Shown: positions 31,607 through 40,576 of the stretch, in pieces
How positions within the stretch are numbered: the first letter of the stretch is position 1
Layout of the letters: every line of letters begins with the position of its first letter
Assembly: GCF_019448085.1 (NCBI RefSeq)
Contig: NZ_JAGFNZ010000001.1
Span: forward strand, 496,001-560,000
Direction: 5' to 3'
Source of the DNA: Caproiciproducens faecalis
GTDB taxonomy: Bacteria; Bacillota; Clostridia; Oscillospirales; Acutalibacteraceae
Length of the DNA stretch: 64,000 nucleotides
Made by a program: the position numbers and the translations under genes
Notes under the pieces: model-generated
What the model was told of the DNA's origin: nothing
The model's input: the letters and a program-made list of their open reading frames with translations, nothing else
Database searches by the model: none

Positions 31607-33826
31607 ATGGCAAAAGGTACGACAATCAGAATGTGGCGCCGCACGATCTTTGTACTGGTCGTGCTGATTGCCGTGGGATTCGGTGCAATTATTTTCAGCC
31701 TTGCCAGACTGCAGCTGGTGGAAGGGGAAAGCCTTCAGACCCGCGCGGTTGACCAGCAGCTGAAAGACACCTCCATCAGCGCCCAGCGCGGCACCATCTA
31801 TGACTGCAACATGAAGCCGCTCGCCCAGAGCGCAACGGTTTGGAAGGTAGTGCTGGAGCCTGCCTTCATTACGGATAAAAACCGGGAGAAAATCGCGGAC
31901 GGCCTGTCAAAAATCCTGGGCATGGATAAAAACGAGATTATGGAGCGCAGTAAGAAAAAGACGTATTACGACGAACTGAAGCGCAAGGTGGAAACAGATG
32001 TAAAGGATGAGGTCCTTAAATTCAAGTCGGACAATGAAATCGGCAGCGGAATCCGGCTGATTGAGGATTATAAGCGATATTATCCGTACGGTGCGTTCGC
32101 GGCCTCCGTACTGGGATTTACCGGAACGGACAGTCAGGGACTTTACGGAATTGAGAAGCAGTACGACAGCTATCTGACCGGCGTACCCGGTAAACTGGTT
32201 ACCGCCAAAAACGCCATTGGAACGGATATGCCTTTCCAGTACGAGCAGAAGGTAGAAGCGCAGAACGGTTCCAGCCTGGTGTTGACCATTGACGAAGTGG
32301 TACAGCACTTTCTTGAAAAGAACCTGCAGGAAGGCGTTATTACCAATAAGGTCGGCAACCGCGCCTGCGGCATTGTCATGAACGTAAAGACTGGCGCGAT
32401 TTTGGGGATGGCGGTCAAAGGGGACTTTGACCCGAACAACCCGTTTACCGTAGCCGACCAGACGGAGGCCGCGCAGATTGCCGCAATGCCCGAAGGAACG
32501 GCAAAAAACGATGCGCTGAAAGCAGCTCGGGAAAAACAGTGGAGAAATAAAGCGGTCAGCGACACCTATTATCCGGGTTCCGTATTTAAAATGGTGACGG
32601 GTTCCTCCGCAATGGAGGAGGGGGTAGTCAATGAAAACTCGACCTTCTTCTGCAGCGGCTCCATCAAAGTTTCCGACCGTACCATTCACTGCTGGAGATC
32701 TTACGGCCACGGGAGCGAGAACTTTGTGCAGGGACTCTGCAATTCCTGCAACCCCGTCTTTGTGCAGCTGGGTGAAAGACTGGGGCCCGACAATTTCTTC
32801 AAATATTTTACTGCTTTCGGCCTGACGGCCAAGACGGGAATCGATCTGCCCGGTGAGTCGCGCAGTATTTTCTATACCGCGGCACAGCTGAATCCGGTTG
32901 AGCTTGCCACAGAGTCGTTCGGACAAAACTTCAGTATTACGCCGATTCAAATGATTACCGCCGCTGCGGCGGTCGCCAACGGCGGCTATCTGGTGCAGCC
33001 CCATGTGGTCAGCCAGATTGTTGACGCTGACGGAAATATCGTCAAAACGGCCGACACAACGCCGAAGCGTCAGGTAATTTCCACGGACATATCGCAGCGT
33101 ATGTGCAAAATTCTGCAGACCAACGCGACCATCGGTACGGCGAAAAACGGCTATCTGCCCGGTTACCGTGTCGGCGGAAAAACCGGTACGTCCCAGAAGA
33201 TGGATGTGTTCCAGAAAACGGGAACCATGCAGTACATTGCTTCTTACTGCGGGTTTGCTCCCGCAGACGATCCTCAGGTTGCCATGCTGGTCTTCTATGA
33301 TGAGCCCCACGGGGACAGCTACTACGGCGCAGCCGTAGCCGGCCCTGTTTTCTCCAGAACGATGGAGGAAATTCTGCCGTACCTCGGCGTAGAGCGCAAA
33401 TATACCGATACGGAGCTGGCAAAGCTAGATGTGACCGCTCCGGACGTTGTTGGGAAAACCGTTGCACAGGCCAAAGCGGATCTTGTCAAGATAAAGCTGA
33501 CCCCGAAGGTTTACGGAAGCGGGGAAAAGGTTGTTTCTCAGGTTCCGGAGCCGGGCAAGACGATTCCGCAAAACGGCACGGTGGTGCTGTTTATGGATGA
33601 TTCGGGCGCAAGCAAGACGGCCACGGTGCCGAAGCTGGTCGGACTTTCTCTTTCCGCCGCCAACAAGAGGGCCGCGGATGCGGGAATCAATATCAGTATC
33701 TCCGGCGCGGCGCTGACCAACGGCAACAACCCGATTTCCAATTCGCAGAGTATTGCCGAGGGCACTAAAGTGGCGCCCGGGACGGTTGTGACCGTCGGAT
33801 TTATAGAGCCGAATCAGGTGGAGTAA
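31607..33826 (+). CDS. ftsI: Class B penicillin-binding protein with two PASTA domains
   Basis: 739 residues. N-terminal membrane helix (about 14-35), dimerisation domain, transpeptidase with Ser325 in GSVFK, and K525-T-G in GGKTGTS. The C-terminal 140 residues hold two PASTA repeats (APDVVGKTVAQAKADL and VPKLVGLSLSAANKRAADAG). Two PASTA domains resemble the septal PbpB more than SpoVD, which has one. It crosslinks septal peptidoglycan with the FtsW homologue encoded downstream. The start follows GGGAGGAGCAGCA. Confidence 0.93.
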   Translation: MAKGTTIRMWRRTIFVLVVLIAVGFGAIIFSLARLQLVEGESLQTRAVDQQLKDTSISAQRGTIYDCNMKPLAQSATVWKVVLEPAFITDKNREKIADGLSKILGMDKNEIMERSKKKTYYDELKRKVETDVKDEVLKFKSDNEIGSGIRLIEDYKRYYPYGAFAASVLGFTGTDSQGLYGIEKQYDSYLTGVPGKLVTAKNAIGTDMPFQYEQKVEAQNGSSLVLTIDEVVQHFLEKNLQEGVITNKVGNRACGIVMNVKTGAILGMAVKGDFDPNNPFTVADQTEAAQIAAMPEGTAKNDALKAAREKQWRNKAVSDTYYPGSVFKMVTGSSAMEEGVVNENSTFFCSGSIKVSDRTIHCWRSYGHGSENFVQGLCNSCNPVFVQLGERLGPDNFFKYFTAFGLTAKTGIDLPGESRSIFYTAAQLNPVELATESFGQNFSITPIQMITAAAAVANGGYLVQPHVVSQIVDADGNIVKTADTTPKRQVISTDISQRMCKILQTNATIGTAKNGYLPGYRVGGKTGTSQKMDVFQKTGTMQYIASYCGFAPADDPQVAMLVFYDEPHGDSYYGAAVAGPVFSRTMEEILPYLGVERKYTDTELAKLDVTAPDVVGKTVAQAKADLVKIKLTPKVYGSGEKVVSQVPEPGKTIPQNGTVVLFMDDSGASKTATVPKLVGLSLSAANKRAADAGINISISGAALTNGNNPISNSQSIAEGTKVAPGTVVTVGFIEPNQVE

Positions 33827-33852
33827 TCATTTTGCGCAGGGGGATGACAATT

Positions 33853-34353
33853 TTGGCAAACTTTTATTCAGCGAAAAAACTGATTGCTGTCAGCGATAAA
33901 AAAGGGCATACTATTTCGATATTAAAGGATATATTGAAATTTTGCGGCCACGAAAACTATTTGCCTGCGGTCGCGGAGAATCCTGTCCCGCAAGACGTCC
34001 AGCGTGCGGTTCTGCTCCTTTGCGACGCGCAGTGCCCTCCTGTGGAAGGGTTCGCGGTCTGCGTGGCGGACTACGCCTTTTCCGCCATGCCCGAAATTGC
34101 CGCCCTGAAGCCGCTTACCTATTCTACTGTCAGTGACAGCGCCGATTTCACGGCAAGAAATATCCGCAAGCTGTCGGAAGGGTTTTCCGCCTTTGAAATG
34201 ATTGGGGTCGGGGTGATCGGCAGGGTTCGGCTTGCCACGGAAAACTCCGACTGGGTCGGTCCCGCGCTGGCCGCTGCGGCGGCCGCCATCGCCTGCGGAA
34301 TTCCGTTCGCCGAGGTTCTTGACGCATTGAACAGCCTTAAAATCGGGGATTAA
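33853..34353 (+). CDS. Short degenerate Mur-ligase-like protein (166 aa)
   Basis: TTG at 33853 follows AGGGGG by 9 bases; other in-frame starts (33832, 33844) lack proper spacing. The first 30 residues (KLIAVSDKKGHTISILKDIL) look like a Mur-ligase P-loop, G-T-x-G-K-T-T, with glycine and lysine residues lost. The second half (LTYSTVSDSADFTARNI then a short beta part, then PALAAAAAAIACGIPFAEVLDAL) looks like the end of the central domain of MurE/MurF. The substrate-binding middle and the whole C-terminal domain are missing. It lies where murE/murF sit in other clusters. Catalysis is unlikely; a structural or regulatory role is inference. Confidence 0.6.
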   Translation: MANFYSAKKLIAVSDKKGHTISILKDILKFCGHENYLPAVAENPVPQDVQRAVLLLCDAQCPPVEGFAVCVADYAFSAMPEIAALKPLTYSTVSDSADFTARNIRKLSEGFSAFEMIGVGVIGRVRLATENSDWVGPALAAAAAAIACGIPFAEVLDALNSLKIGD

Positions 34354-34434
34354 AAAAACAGAAGAATTATGGTATAATATTACGTCCGCATTTTCAGTGC
34401 GGGCTACAACGATAAAAAGGTGGAGTCAGAACAT

Positions 34435-35442
34435 ATGAATTCGGTTTGGATCATTTCCGCGGTTATTCTGTCCTTTGGGATTACCGCTCTGCTTGGCAGG
34501 TGGATGGTGCCTTTTTTGCATAAAATCAATTTCGGCCAGACGATCCGTGAGGTAGGCCCCAAATGGCACCAAAAGAAGAACGGTACCCCCACCATGGGTG
34601 GTTTCATGTTTATGATAGGGATTGTTATCGCCGTTCTGACCTGTGTTCCGCTGTACTTCAGCGTAACCGAAAAGAATTCTCTGGAAATGATGATGAGAAC
34701 GAAAATCTTTGGCGGATTGCTGATGGCGATCGGCTTTGGAGCGGTCGGCTTCTTCGATGATTATATCAAGGTTGTCAAAAAACGCAATCTGGGACTGAAT
34801 GTACGGCAGAAGCTCGTTCTCCAGTTTGTAATTGCGGCCGCATATCTGTATTCCTTGCGTCTGGCCGGAAGCACCTCTGTCACCCTGATTCCGTTTGTGG
34901 GCAGTGTGAACCTGGGCATCTGGTACTGGGTGATTGCGCTGCTTGGTATCGTCGGAATGGTCAACGCCGTCAATTTTACGGATGGAATCGACGGATTGAA
35001 CGCGACGGTTACTTTTTTTGTAAGCCTCTTTTTTATGCTGATTGCCGGAATGATCGGCATTCACGGTATGAGCATCTTTGCCGCCGCGTCGGCGGGCGGC
35101 TGCCTGGGATTTCTTATTTGGAACATGAACCCGGCGAAAGTCTTTATGGGCGATACCGGCTCGCTGTTTTTGGGCGGGATTGTGTGTGCCCTTGGTTTCG
35201 GGCTGAATCTTCCGATTTTGATTTTGCCGCTCGGCATTATCTATATCTGTGAAATTCTTTCCGTTGTGCTGCAGGTATCTTACTTTAAGGCGACACACGG
35301 AAAACGCCTCTTTAAAATGAGCCCGATTCATCACCATTTTGAAATGTGCGGTTGGGGAGAACTGAAAATCTGCCGTGTGTTCGGTTTGGTGACGGTTCTG
35401 TTCGGCATTGGCTCCGCTTTGCTTGTATATTACGGATTTTGA
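34435..35442 (+). CDS. mraY: Phospho-N-acetylmuramoyl-pentapeptide transferase MraY
   Basis: 335 residues from ATG 34435 (AGGTGGAG before it). Ten membrane helices. Catalytic parts: KKNGTPTMGG, FFDDYIKV, NFTDGIDGLN, and the final PIHHHFEMCGW. It links UDP-MurNAc-pentapeptide to undecaprenyl phosphate to give lipid I. An extended -10 (TGGTATAAT, 34373-34378) in the gap before it may give it an extra promoter. Confidence 0.97.
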   Translation: MNSVWIISAVILSFGITALLGRWMVPFLHKINFGQTIREVGPKWHQKKNGTPTMGGFMFMIGIVIAVLTCVPLYFSVTEKNSLEMMMRTKIFGGLLMAIGFGAVGFFDDYIKVVKKRNLGLNVRQKLVLQFVIAAAYLYSLRLAGSTSVTLIPFVGSVNLGIWYWVIALLGIVGMVNAVNFTDGIDGLNATVTFFVSLFFMLIAGMIGIHGMSIFAAASAGGCLGFLIWNMNPAKVFMGDTGSLFLGGIVCALGFGLNLPILILPLGIIYICEILSVVLQVSYFKATHGKRLFKMSPIHHHFEMCGWGELKICRVFGLVTVLFGIGSALLVYYGF

Positions 35443-35553
35443 CGGATATTTTCTCTACAGATGCACAGCATTGAAATTATGACAAATATTTTGTTTCTCA
35501 TATGTTTAAATAAACAGGAATGCACGCCCTGAAAACGGGGAAGGGGGGACACC

Positions 35554-36789
35554 ATGACAAAGACAAAAGAAAAACAGCATGCCGCCCCCCGCGGGTCCCG
35601 TAAGGCTGAGGCGGACCGGGATACCAAAGAGCCGGCAACAAGCGGAATCCGAAAAAAATTTCGGATTTTTTCCGTGCGTTCAGGCATGGATATGCCTTTT
35701 CTGTTTTTGATCCTTACCCTGCTTGTCATTGGTCTGGTGATGCTCTTTTCGGCGAGCTATGCCAACGCATACTACCGCCACGGGAGCAGCTACTTTTTCA
35801 TCAGCCGTCAGGCCTTTTTTGCAGTACTGGGCGTAGCCGCAATGATTTTTATTTCTTATTTCGATTATCATCATCTGCACAAGTTTGCCATTCCCATTCT
35901 CCTTGTTTCGTTTATGGCGCTGGCGCTTGTGCTTTTCACGCCGCGCATCAACGGCGTTCACCGCTGGATTGATCTGGGGCCGTTAGGGCAGTTCCAACCG
36001 TCCGAAGTTGCCAAATTCGGAATGATTCTGGTGTTTTCCCACTTAATTTCCCTGAATTTTAAGCGAATGGACACCTTCCGGTACGGCGTTCTGCCGTATA
36101 TTCTGATTCTTGGCGCCACGGTCGGTCTTTTGGTGCTGGAGCCCCATATTTCCGCTACCGTAATTATGGTAATTCTGGCAGGGGTCATGCTGTTTATCGG
36201 CGGGGTGCGTCTGCGCTGGTTCGGTCTTGCGTTTGGCGGGGCGGGCGCGGCGGTTGCGTATCTGGTTCTCTTTACACAGAAATTCAGCTACGCCAACGAC
36301 CGTATCGTTGCCTGGCTGGACCCGTTTTCCACGGCGAGCAAGGCGATTATGGAGGATACCTGGCAGACGCGGCAGTCGCTTTACGCCATTGGCTCCGGGG
36401 GACTTCTGGGGCTTGGTCTTGGCCAGTCAAGACAGAAGTACCTGTATTTGCCCGAACCGCAGAACGACTTCATTTTTGCGATTGTCTGCGAGGAACTGGG
36501 TTTTATCGGGGCGTTGATTATCATCATCCTGTTTGCCATGCTGGTCTGGCGCGGCATCAGCATTTCGCTTAAAGCAAAAGACAAATTCGGCATGCTGCTG
36601 GGCATCGGTCTGGTGGTACAGGTCGGACTGCAGGTCGTTCTGAATATCGCCGTTGTAACCAACACCATTCCGAACACCGGCATCAGTCTTCCGTTTTTCA
36701 GTTACGGGGGTACCTCGCTGGTCATTCTGCTGGCGGAGATGGGGATTGTGCTTTCCATCTCACGAACGTCGGCCATTGAAAAAACTTAG
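35554..36789 (+). CDS. ftsW: SEDS-family lipid II polymerase FtsW/SpoVE
   Basis: 411 residues. A charged cytoplasmic tail of about 45 residues, then ten membrane helices. SEDS motifs: LVMLFSASYANAYYR, NGVHRWIDLGPLGQFQPSE, the EPQNDFIFAIVCEELG loop and NTGISLPFFSYGG. It polymerises glycan strands with the class B PBP. Whether it is the vegetative FtsW or the sporulation SpoVE cannot be told. Start after AAGGGGGGACACC. Confidence 0.95.
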   Translation: MTKTKEKQHAAPRGSRKAEADRDTKEPATSGIRKKFRIFSVRSGMDMPFLFLILTLLVIGLVMLFSASYANAYYRHGSSYFFISRQAFFAVLGVAAMIFISYFDYHHLHKFAIPILLVSFMALALVLFTPRINGVHRWIDLGPLGQFQPSEVAKFGMILVFSHLISLNFKRMDTFRYGVLPYILILGATVGLLVLEPHISATVIMVILAGVMLFIGGVRLRWFGLAFGGAGAAVAYLVLFTQKFSYANDRIVAWLDPFSTASKAIMEDTWQTRQSLYAIGSGGLLGLGLGQSRQKYLYLPEPQNDFIFAIVCEELGFIGALIIIILFAMLVWRGISISLKAKDKFGMLLGIGLVVQVGLQVVLNIAVVTNTIPNTGISLPFFSYGGTSLVILLAEMGIVLSISRTSAIEKT

Positions 36790-36820
36790 CATCCGCCAGT
36801 GGCGGCCAATATAAAGAGAG

Positions 36821-36980
36821 TGTCGAAAAACTGTCAGGCGTCGAGAAATCGTGCAAGACAAGACGGCAAGCGCCGCAAATAAGGGAGCATACTTGTTGTA
36901 TGTGACCGCAATTTGCAAGCACAGCCAACGCAGTAAACAAAATTGTAAAACAATTTTGCGGTTGCGCGACTTTATCGACA
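36821..36980. mobile_element. MITE-like interspersed repeat, about 160 bp
   Basis: The ends are short inverted repeats: TGTCGAAAAA at 36821-36830 and TTTATCGACA at 36971-36980 (complement TGTCGATAAA, 9 of 10 match). Inside are further hairpins, for example CAAAATTGT/ACAATTTTG and GCATAC/GTATGT. It has no coding capacity and base use unlike its neighbours, and it lies in the only long gap of the dcw cluster. The inner text resembles dispersed intergenic repeats I have seen in Ruminococcaceae genomes. No transposase is nearby. Confidence 0.5.
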
Positions 36981-37002
36981 GCCTGATAAAAGAGGTATTG
37001 CC

Positions 37003-38124
37003 ATGAAAGTATTATTTGCCGGCGGCGGCACCGCGGGACATATCAACCCGGCGCTTGCCATTGCCGGATATCTTCGTGAAAAGGAACCGGACGCGCAGAT
37101 TTTGTATATCGGCGCAAAGGGCGGCATGGAGGAACGGCTGGTTCCCGCCGCTGGTTTTGATTTTCAGAGTATCACAATTTCCGGTTTTCAGCGTAAGCTG
37201 AACTGGAAAAACATCAAGAAAAACGTGAAGACCGTGGTGCATGTTTTCACCTCCAGCCGGGAAGCCAGAAAAATCATTCGGGAATTTCAGCCCGATCTCT
37301 GTGTGGGCACCGGCGGCTATGTTGCCGGGCCGGTTCTGCGCGAAGCGATGAAGCTGAAAATTCCGTCGATTATCCACGAGCAGAACGCGTTCCCGGGTGT
37401 GACCAACAAAATGCTGTCCAAACACGCGGACAAAACCATGCTTGCGGTGCTGGACGCTCAGAAATACCTTGACCCTTCCGCCAAATGCGTTCTTACCGGC
37501 AATCCGGTAAGACAGGCTGTTATCCGCGCAAACCGGGAGGAATCCCGCAAAGCACTGCATCTGGACGAGCGTCCGCTGATTCTGTCGTTCGGCGGCAGCC
37601 TCGGCGCACGCAAAATCAATGAGGCAGTTGCGGATTTGCTGGTCAAAAGCGCCAAAACGGGCCGCTTCCAGCATATCCACGGCTACGGTCAGTGGGGCGG
37701 ATGGTTTCCGGATCTTTTGAAAGAAAAGGGCTTGAATCTTTCCGAGCATCCCGAAATTGACATCCGGGAATACATCAACAATATGCCGGAATGCCTTGCC
37801 GCCGCAGACCTTGTGATCTGCCGCGCAGGTGCAATTTCGCTCAGCGAGCTGCAGGCACAGGGGAAAGCGTCTGTTCTGATTCCGTCTCCCAATGTGGCGG
37901 AAAATCATCAGTATCACAACGCGATGGCTATGGTCAGCCGCAACGCGGCCGCCATTCTGGAGGAAAAGGATCTTTCCGGCTCGGCGCTGTGCAAAATGGT
38001 GGACGACCTTTTCCAAAAGCCGAGAACCATCCGGTCTCTTGGGGAAAATGCTCACAGCATGGCGATCCTTGATACGAATGAACGAATCTACAAAATTATG
38101 AAAGAGGTTCTCGCGGGCATCTGA
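37003..38124 (+). CDS. murG: UDP-GlcNAc transferase MurG
   Basis: 373 residues. GGGTAGHINPALA at the N-terminus, IHEQNAFPGVTNKML, LSFGGSLGARKIN, and the donor-site ICRAGAISLSELQAQGKASVLIPSP. It adds GlcNAc to lipid I, making lipid II. Start after AAAAGAGGTATTGCC, directly behind the MITE-like repeat. Confidence 0.97.
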   Translation: MKVLFAGGGTAGHINPALAIAGYLREKEPDAQILYIGAKGGMEERLVPAAGFDFQSITISGFQRKLNWKNIKKNVKTVVHVFTSSREARKIIREFQPDLCVGTGGYVAGPVLREAMKLKIPSIIHEQNAFPGVTNKMLSKHADKTMLAVLDAQKYLDPSAKCVLTGNPVRQAVIRANREESRKALHLDERPLILSFGGSLGARKINEAVADLLVKSAKTGRFQHIHGYGQWGGWFPDLLKEKGLNLSEHPEIDIREYINNMPECLAAADLVICRAGAISLSELQAQGKASVLIPSPNVAENHQYHNAMAMVSRNAAAILEEKDLSGSALCKMVDDLFQKPRTIRSLGENAHSMAILDTNERIYKIMKEVLAGI

Positions 38125-38188
38125 TAAAGCAATCACAGCAGAACAAAAGACCGCATAGTATGTGATTAGACTATGTGGGGGTGTTGTT

Positions 38189-39442
38189 ATGTCAGAGCTT
38201 TTAATACAGGGACCGAATAAATTACAAGGAGAAATCCATATTCACGGCGCGAAAAACAGCACATTGCCTCTTATGGCGGCTTCTTTACTCTGCGGCGGTC
38301 AGTGCATACTACATAACTGTCCTATTTTGTCGGATGTGGACACATCCCTGAAAATTCTGCGATACCTGGGCTGCCGCGTGGAACGTTCCGGAAGTGACGT
38401 TGCCATTGATCCAACCAGCGCGAATGAATACGAAATCCCGGATCTTCTGATGCGGGAGATGCGCTCCTCTATTATTTTTTTGGGCGCAATTGTCAGCAGC
38501 ATGGGCAGGGCGGAGCTTTCCTTCCCCGGCGGCTGCGAACTGGGGCCCAGACCCATTGACCTGCATCTTCTGGCGCTGCGCAAGATGGGGGTGGTCATTG
38601 AAGAGGACCACGGCTGTCTGAAATGCAGCGCACCGAACGGCATACAGGGAGCCTGTATCAATCTGTCGTTCCCAAGCGTGGGTGCGACAGAGAATATCAT
38701 TATCGCGGCCAGCCGCGCAAAAGGAACTACGGTTATCACCAACGCGGCGCGGGAACCCGAAATCTGGGATCTGGCCGACTTTCTGAATTCCTGCGGTGCC
38801 AAAATTCAGGGCGCCGGAGAAAGCACCGTCGTCATTGAAGGGGTCAAAAGCCTGACCGGGTGCGAACACAGCGTGATTCCCGACCGCATTGCAGCGGCGA
38901 CCTACTTAACGGCAGCCGCAATTACCGGCAGTACGCTGACTGTTGCGAGTGTAATCCCCGAACATATTGCTCCCGTTATTCCGGTTTTTGAAGAGTGCGG
39001 GTGCCAAATTGATGTTCTGGATCACAACATTAAAATTACGGCGCCGAAACGGCTGGGAAGAATTAAGAGTGTCCGGACGATGCCGTATCCCGGGTTTCCA
39101 ACCGACGCACAGGCGCCGGTAATGGCAATGACCACACTGGCGGACGGAACCAGTATTTTTGTTGAAAATATCTTTGAAAGCCGATATAAGCATGTTGGAG
39201 AACTGATGCGTCTGGGAGCTACCATCAAGGTGGAGGGACGCGTGGCCATTGTGGAAGGCGTCAGCCGGCTTTCCGGCGCCCCGGTGGAGGCCGCGGATCT
39301 GCGCGGCGGAGCCGCCCTTGTCGTAGCGGGGCTTGCGGCGCAGGGCACCACACTGATTTCGGGCCTGAAGCATCTGGACCGCGGCTATGAAAGTATTGAA
39401 AAAAGCCTAGCGCTGCTTGGGGCAGACATTAAAAGAATCTAA
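38189..39442 (+). CDS. murA: UDP-GlcNAc 1-carboxyvinyltransferase MurA
   Basis: 417 residues from ATG 38189 (GGGGGTG before it). Lys22 in HGAKNS and the catalytic Cys116 in GGCELGPRPIDLH, the residue hit by fosfomycin, are present. It makes the first committed step of peptidoglycan synthesis. 64 bp after murG. Confidence 0.97.
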   Translation: MSELLIQGPNKLQGEIHIHGAKNSTLPLMAASLLCGGQCILHNCPILSDVDTSLKILRYLGCRVERSGSDVAIDPTSANEYEIPDLLMREMRSSIIFLGAIVSSMGRAELSFPGGCELGPRPIDLHLLALRKMGVVIEEDHGCLKCSAPNGIQGACINLSFPSVGATENIIIAASRAKGTTVITNAAREPEIWDLADFLNSCGAKIQGAGESTVVIEGVKSLTGCEHSVIPDRIAAATYLTAAAITGSTLTVASVIPEHIAPVIPVFEECGCQIDVLDHNIKITAPKRLGRIKSVRTMPYPGFPTDAQAPVMAMTTLADGTSIFVENIFESRYKHVGELMRLGATIKVEGRVAIVEGVSRLSGAPVEAADLRGGAALVVAGLAAQGTTLISGLKHLDRGYESIEKSLALLGADIKRI

Positions 39443-39464
39443 TCCCACTACCGGAGGATAACAA

Positions 39465-40403
39465 ATGGACAGGAACCGAAAAGACAGGAAGAATCCCATT
39501 CCGCGTGTTTACGATAAGAACAGCGGGGAATACCGTCCGGTTTCCGATTGGGAAGAACAGGGCGGCGGGCGAAAGGGAAAGTACGCCACGCCCAAGAGCA
39601 GGGCGGATACCCGGAAACGGCGCAGACGCAGGTTCCTTCTCCTGTTTTATATTTTCCTGTTTCTTGCGGTGATTGTGGGGGCGGTTGTTGTATCCCTGAC
39701 AGTTCTGTTTAAAATAGAAGCGATTGAAGTAGTTGGCACCTCCCGCTATCCGGCGCAGGCAATTGTGCAGGCGGGGGGGATTCAAAAAGGGGAGAACCTG
39801 TTTCTGGCCCATACAAAAAATGCGGCGGCTTCCATTGAGCAAAAGCTGCCGTACATTGGTACGGCAAAGGTTTCCCGGCGGCTGCCCGCAAAAATTGTGA
39901 TTGAGGTGACGCAGGAAGCGGTTTCCGGCGCGATGGAGTACAAGGGAAAGTACGCAGTGGTCAGCGCGAACGGCAAGGTGCTTGAGCTTGCAACGAAGAT
40001 GCCGGAAAATTGCACTTCCATCAAAGGACTCTCCCTTTCCAAGGCTGAGGTGGGAAAGGACATTGTTTACGGGGACACTTCCCAAAAAGAGACTTTTCAG
40101 GAGCTGAGTGCCGCTGTCACCAACAACAAGCTTGGAAAAATTACGGAAATGGACTTCAGTAATCCTTATAAAATCCTAATCGTTTATGATGGACGCATTA
40201 TTATGAATTTAGGCTTGCCGTCGGACTTTGACTACAAGATCCGATTTGCGAAAAGTATTTTGGATGCGGGAAAAATAAAGGATAATGAACGCGGTACGCT
40301 GAATCTTTCTGTGGCAGTGGAAGAAAACAACGCTTTCTTTGATCCAAACTATTCGGTAACCTCTTCCTCAGCGGCTCAGTCTTCACAAAATAGCAGTGGT
40401 TAA
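39465..40403 (+). CDS. ftsQ: Division protein FtsQ/DivIB
   Basis: 312 residues. A basic cytoplasmic tail of about 50 (RKRRRRRF), one membrane helix (about 54-80), a POTRA domain starting at FKIEAIEVVGTSRYPAQAIVQAGGI, then the FtsQ beta domain (LPYIGTAKVSRRLPAKIVIEV). The end is Ser-rich. It links early and late divisome proteins with FtsL. Confidence 0.92.
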   Translation: MDRNRKDRKNPIPRVYDKNSGEYRPVSDWEEQGGGRKGKYATPKSRADTRKRRRRRFLLLFYIFLFLAVIVGAVVVSLTVLFKIEAIEVVGTSRYPAQAIVQAGGIQKGENLFLAHTKNAAASIEQKLPYIGTAKVSRRLPAKIVIEVTQEAVSGAMEYKGKYAVVSANGKVLELATKMPENCTSIKGLSLSKAEVGKDIVYGDTSQKETFQELSAAVTNNKLGKITEMDFSNPYKILIVYDGRIIMNLGLPSDFDYKIRFAKSILDAGKIKDNERGTLNLSVAVEENNAFFDPNYSVTSSSAAQSSQNSSG

Positions 40404-40462
40404 TTCTTATAATGAATATTATTATAACCGGATTATACTATACTTAATAAGATAGAATTTTA

Positions 40463-40491
40463 TTGAAATTGTGACCAAATCGTGTTAAATT
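40463..40491 (+). promoter_or_regulatory. Possible sigma-A promoter of ftsZ
   Basis: TTGAAA (40463-40468), 17 bp, TAAATT (40486-40491), in the AT-rich gap before ftsZ. ftsZ commonly has its own promoter. Confidence 0.5.
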
Positions 40492-40576
40492 AATATTGAA
40501 ATTAAAAAATGATGTTTGCGCCGCGGTAGTCCGCCGGACCGCAGACAATAGACGTATATTAAGGGGGATGCAGCAC

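Noticed and set aside
31907-33310. A 467-codon frame opposite the PBP gene.
   Set aside because: Shadow frame without motifs or ribosome site.
36793-36805. A small hairpin CCGCC-AGT-GGCGG just after ftsW as terminator.
   Set aside because: Only a 5-bp stem and no T run; more likely part of the sequence next to the MITE-like repeat.
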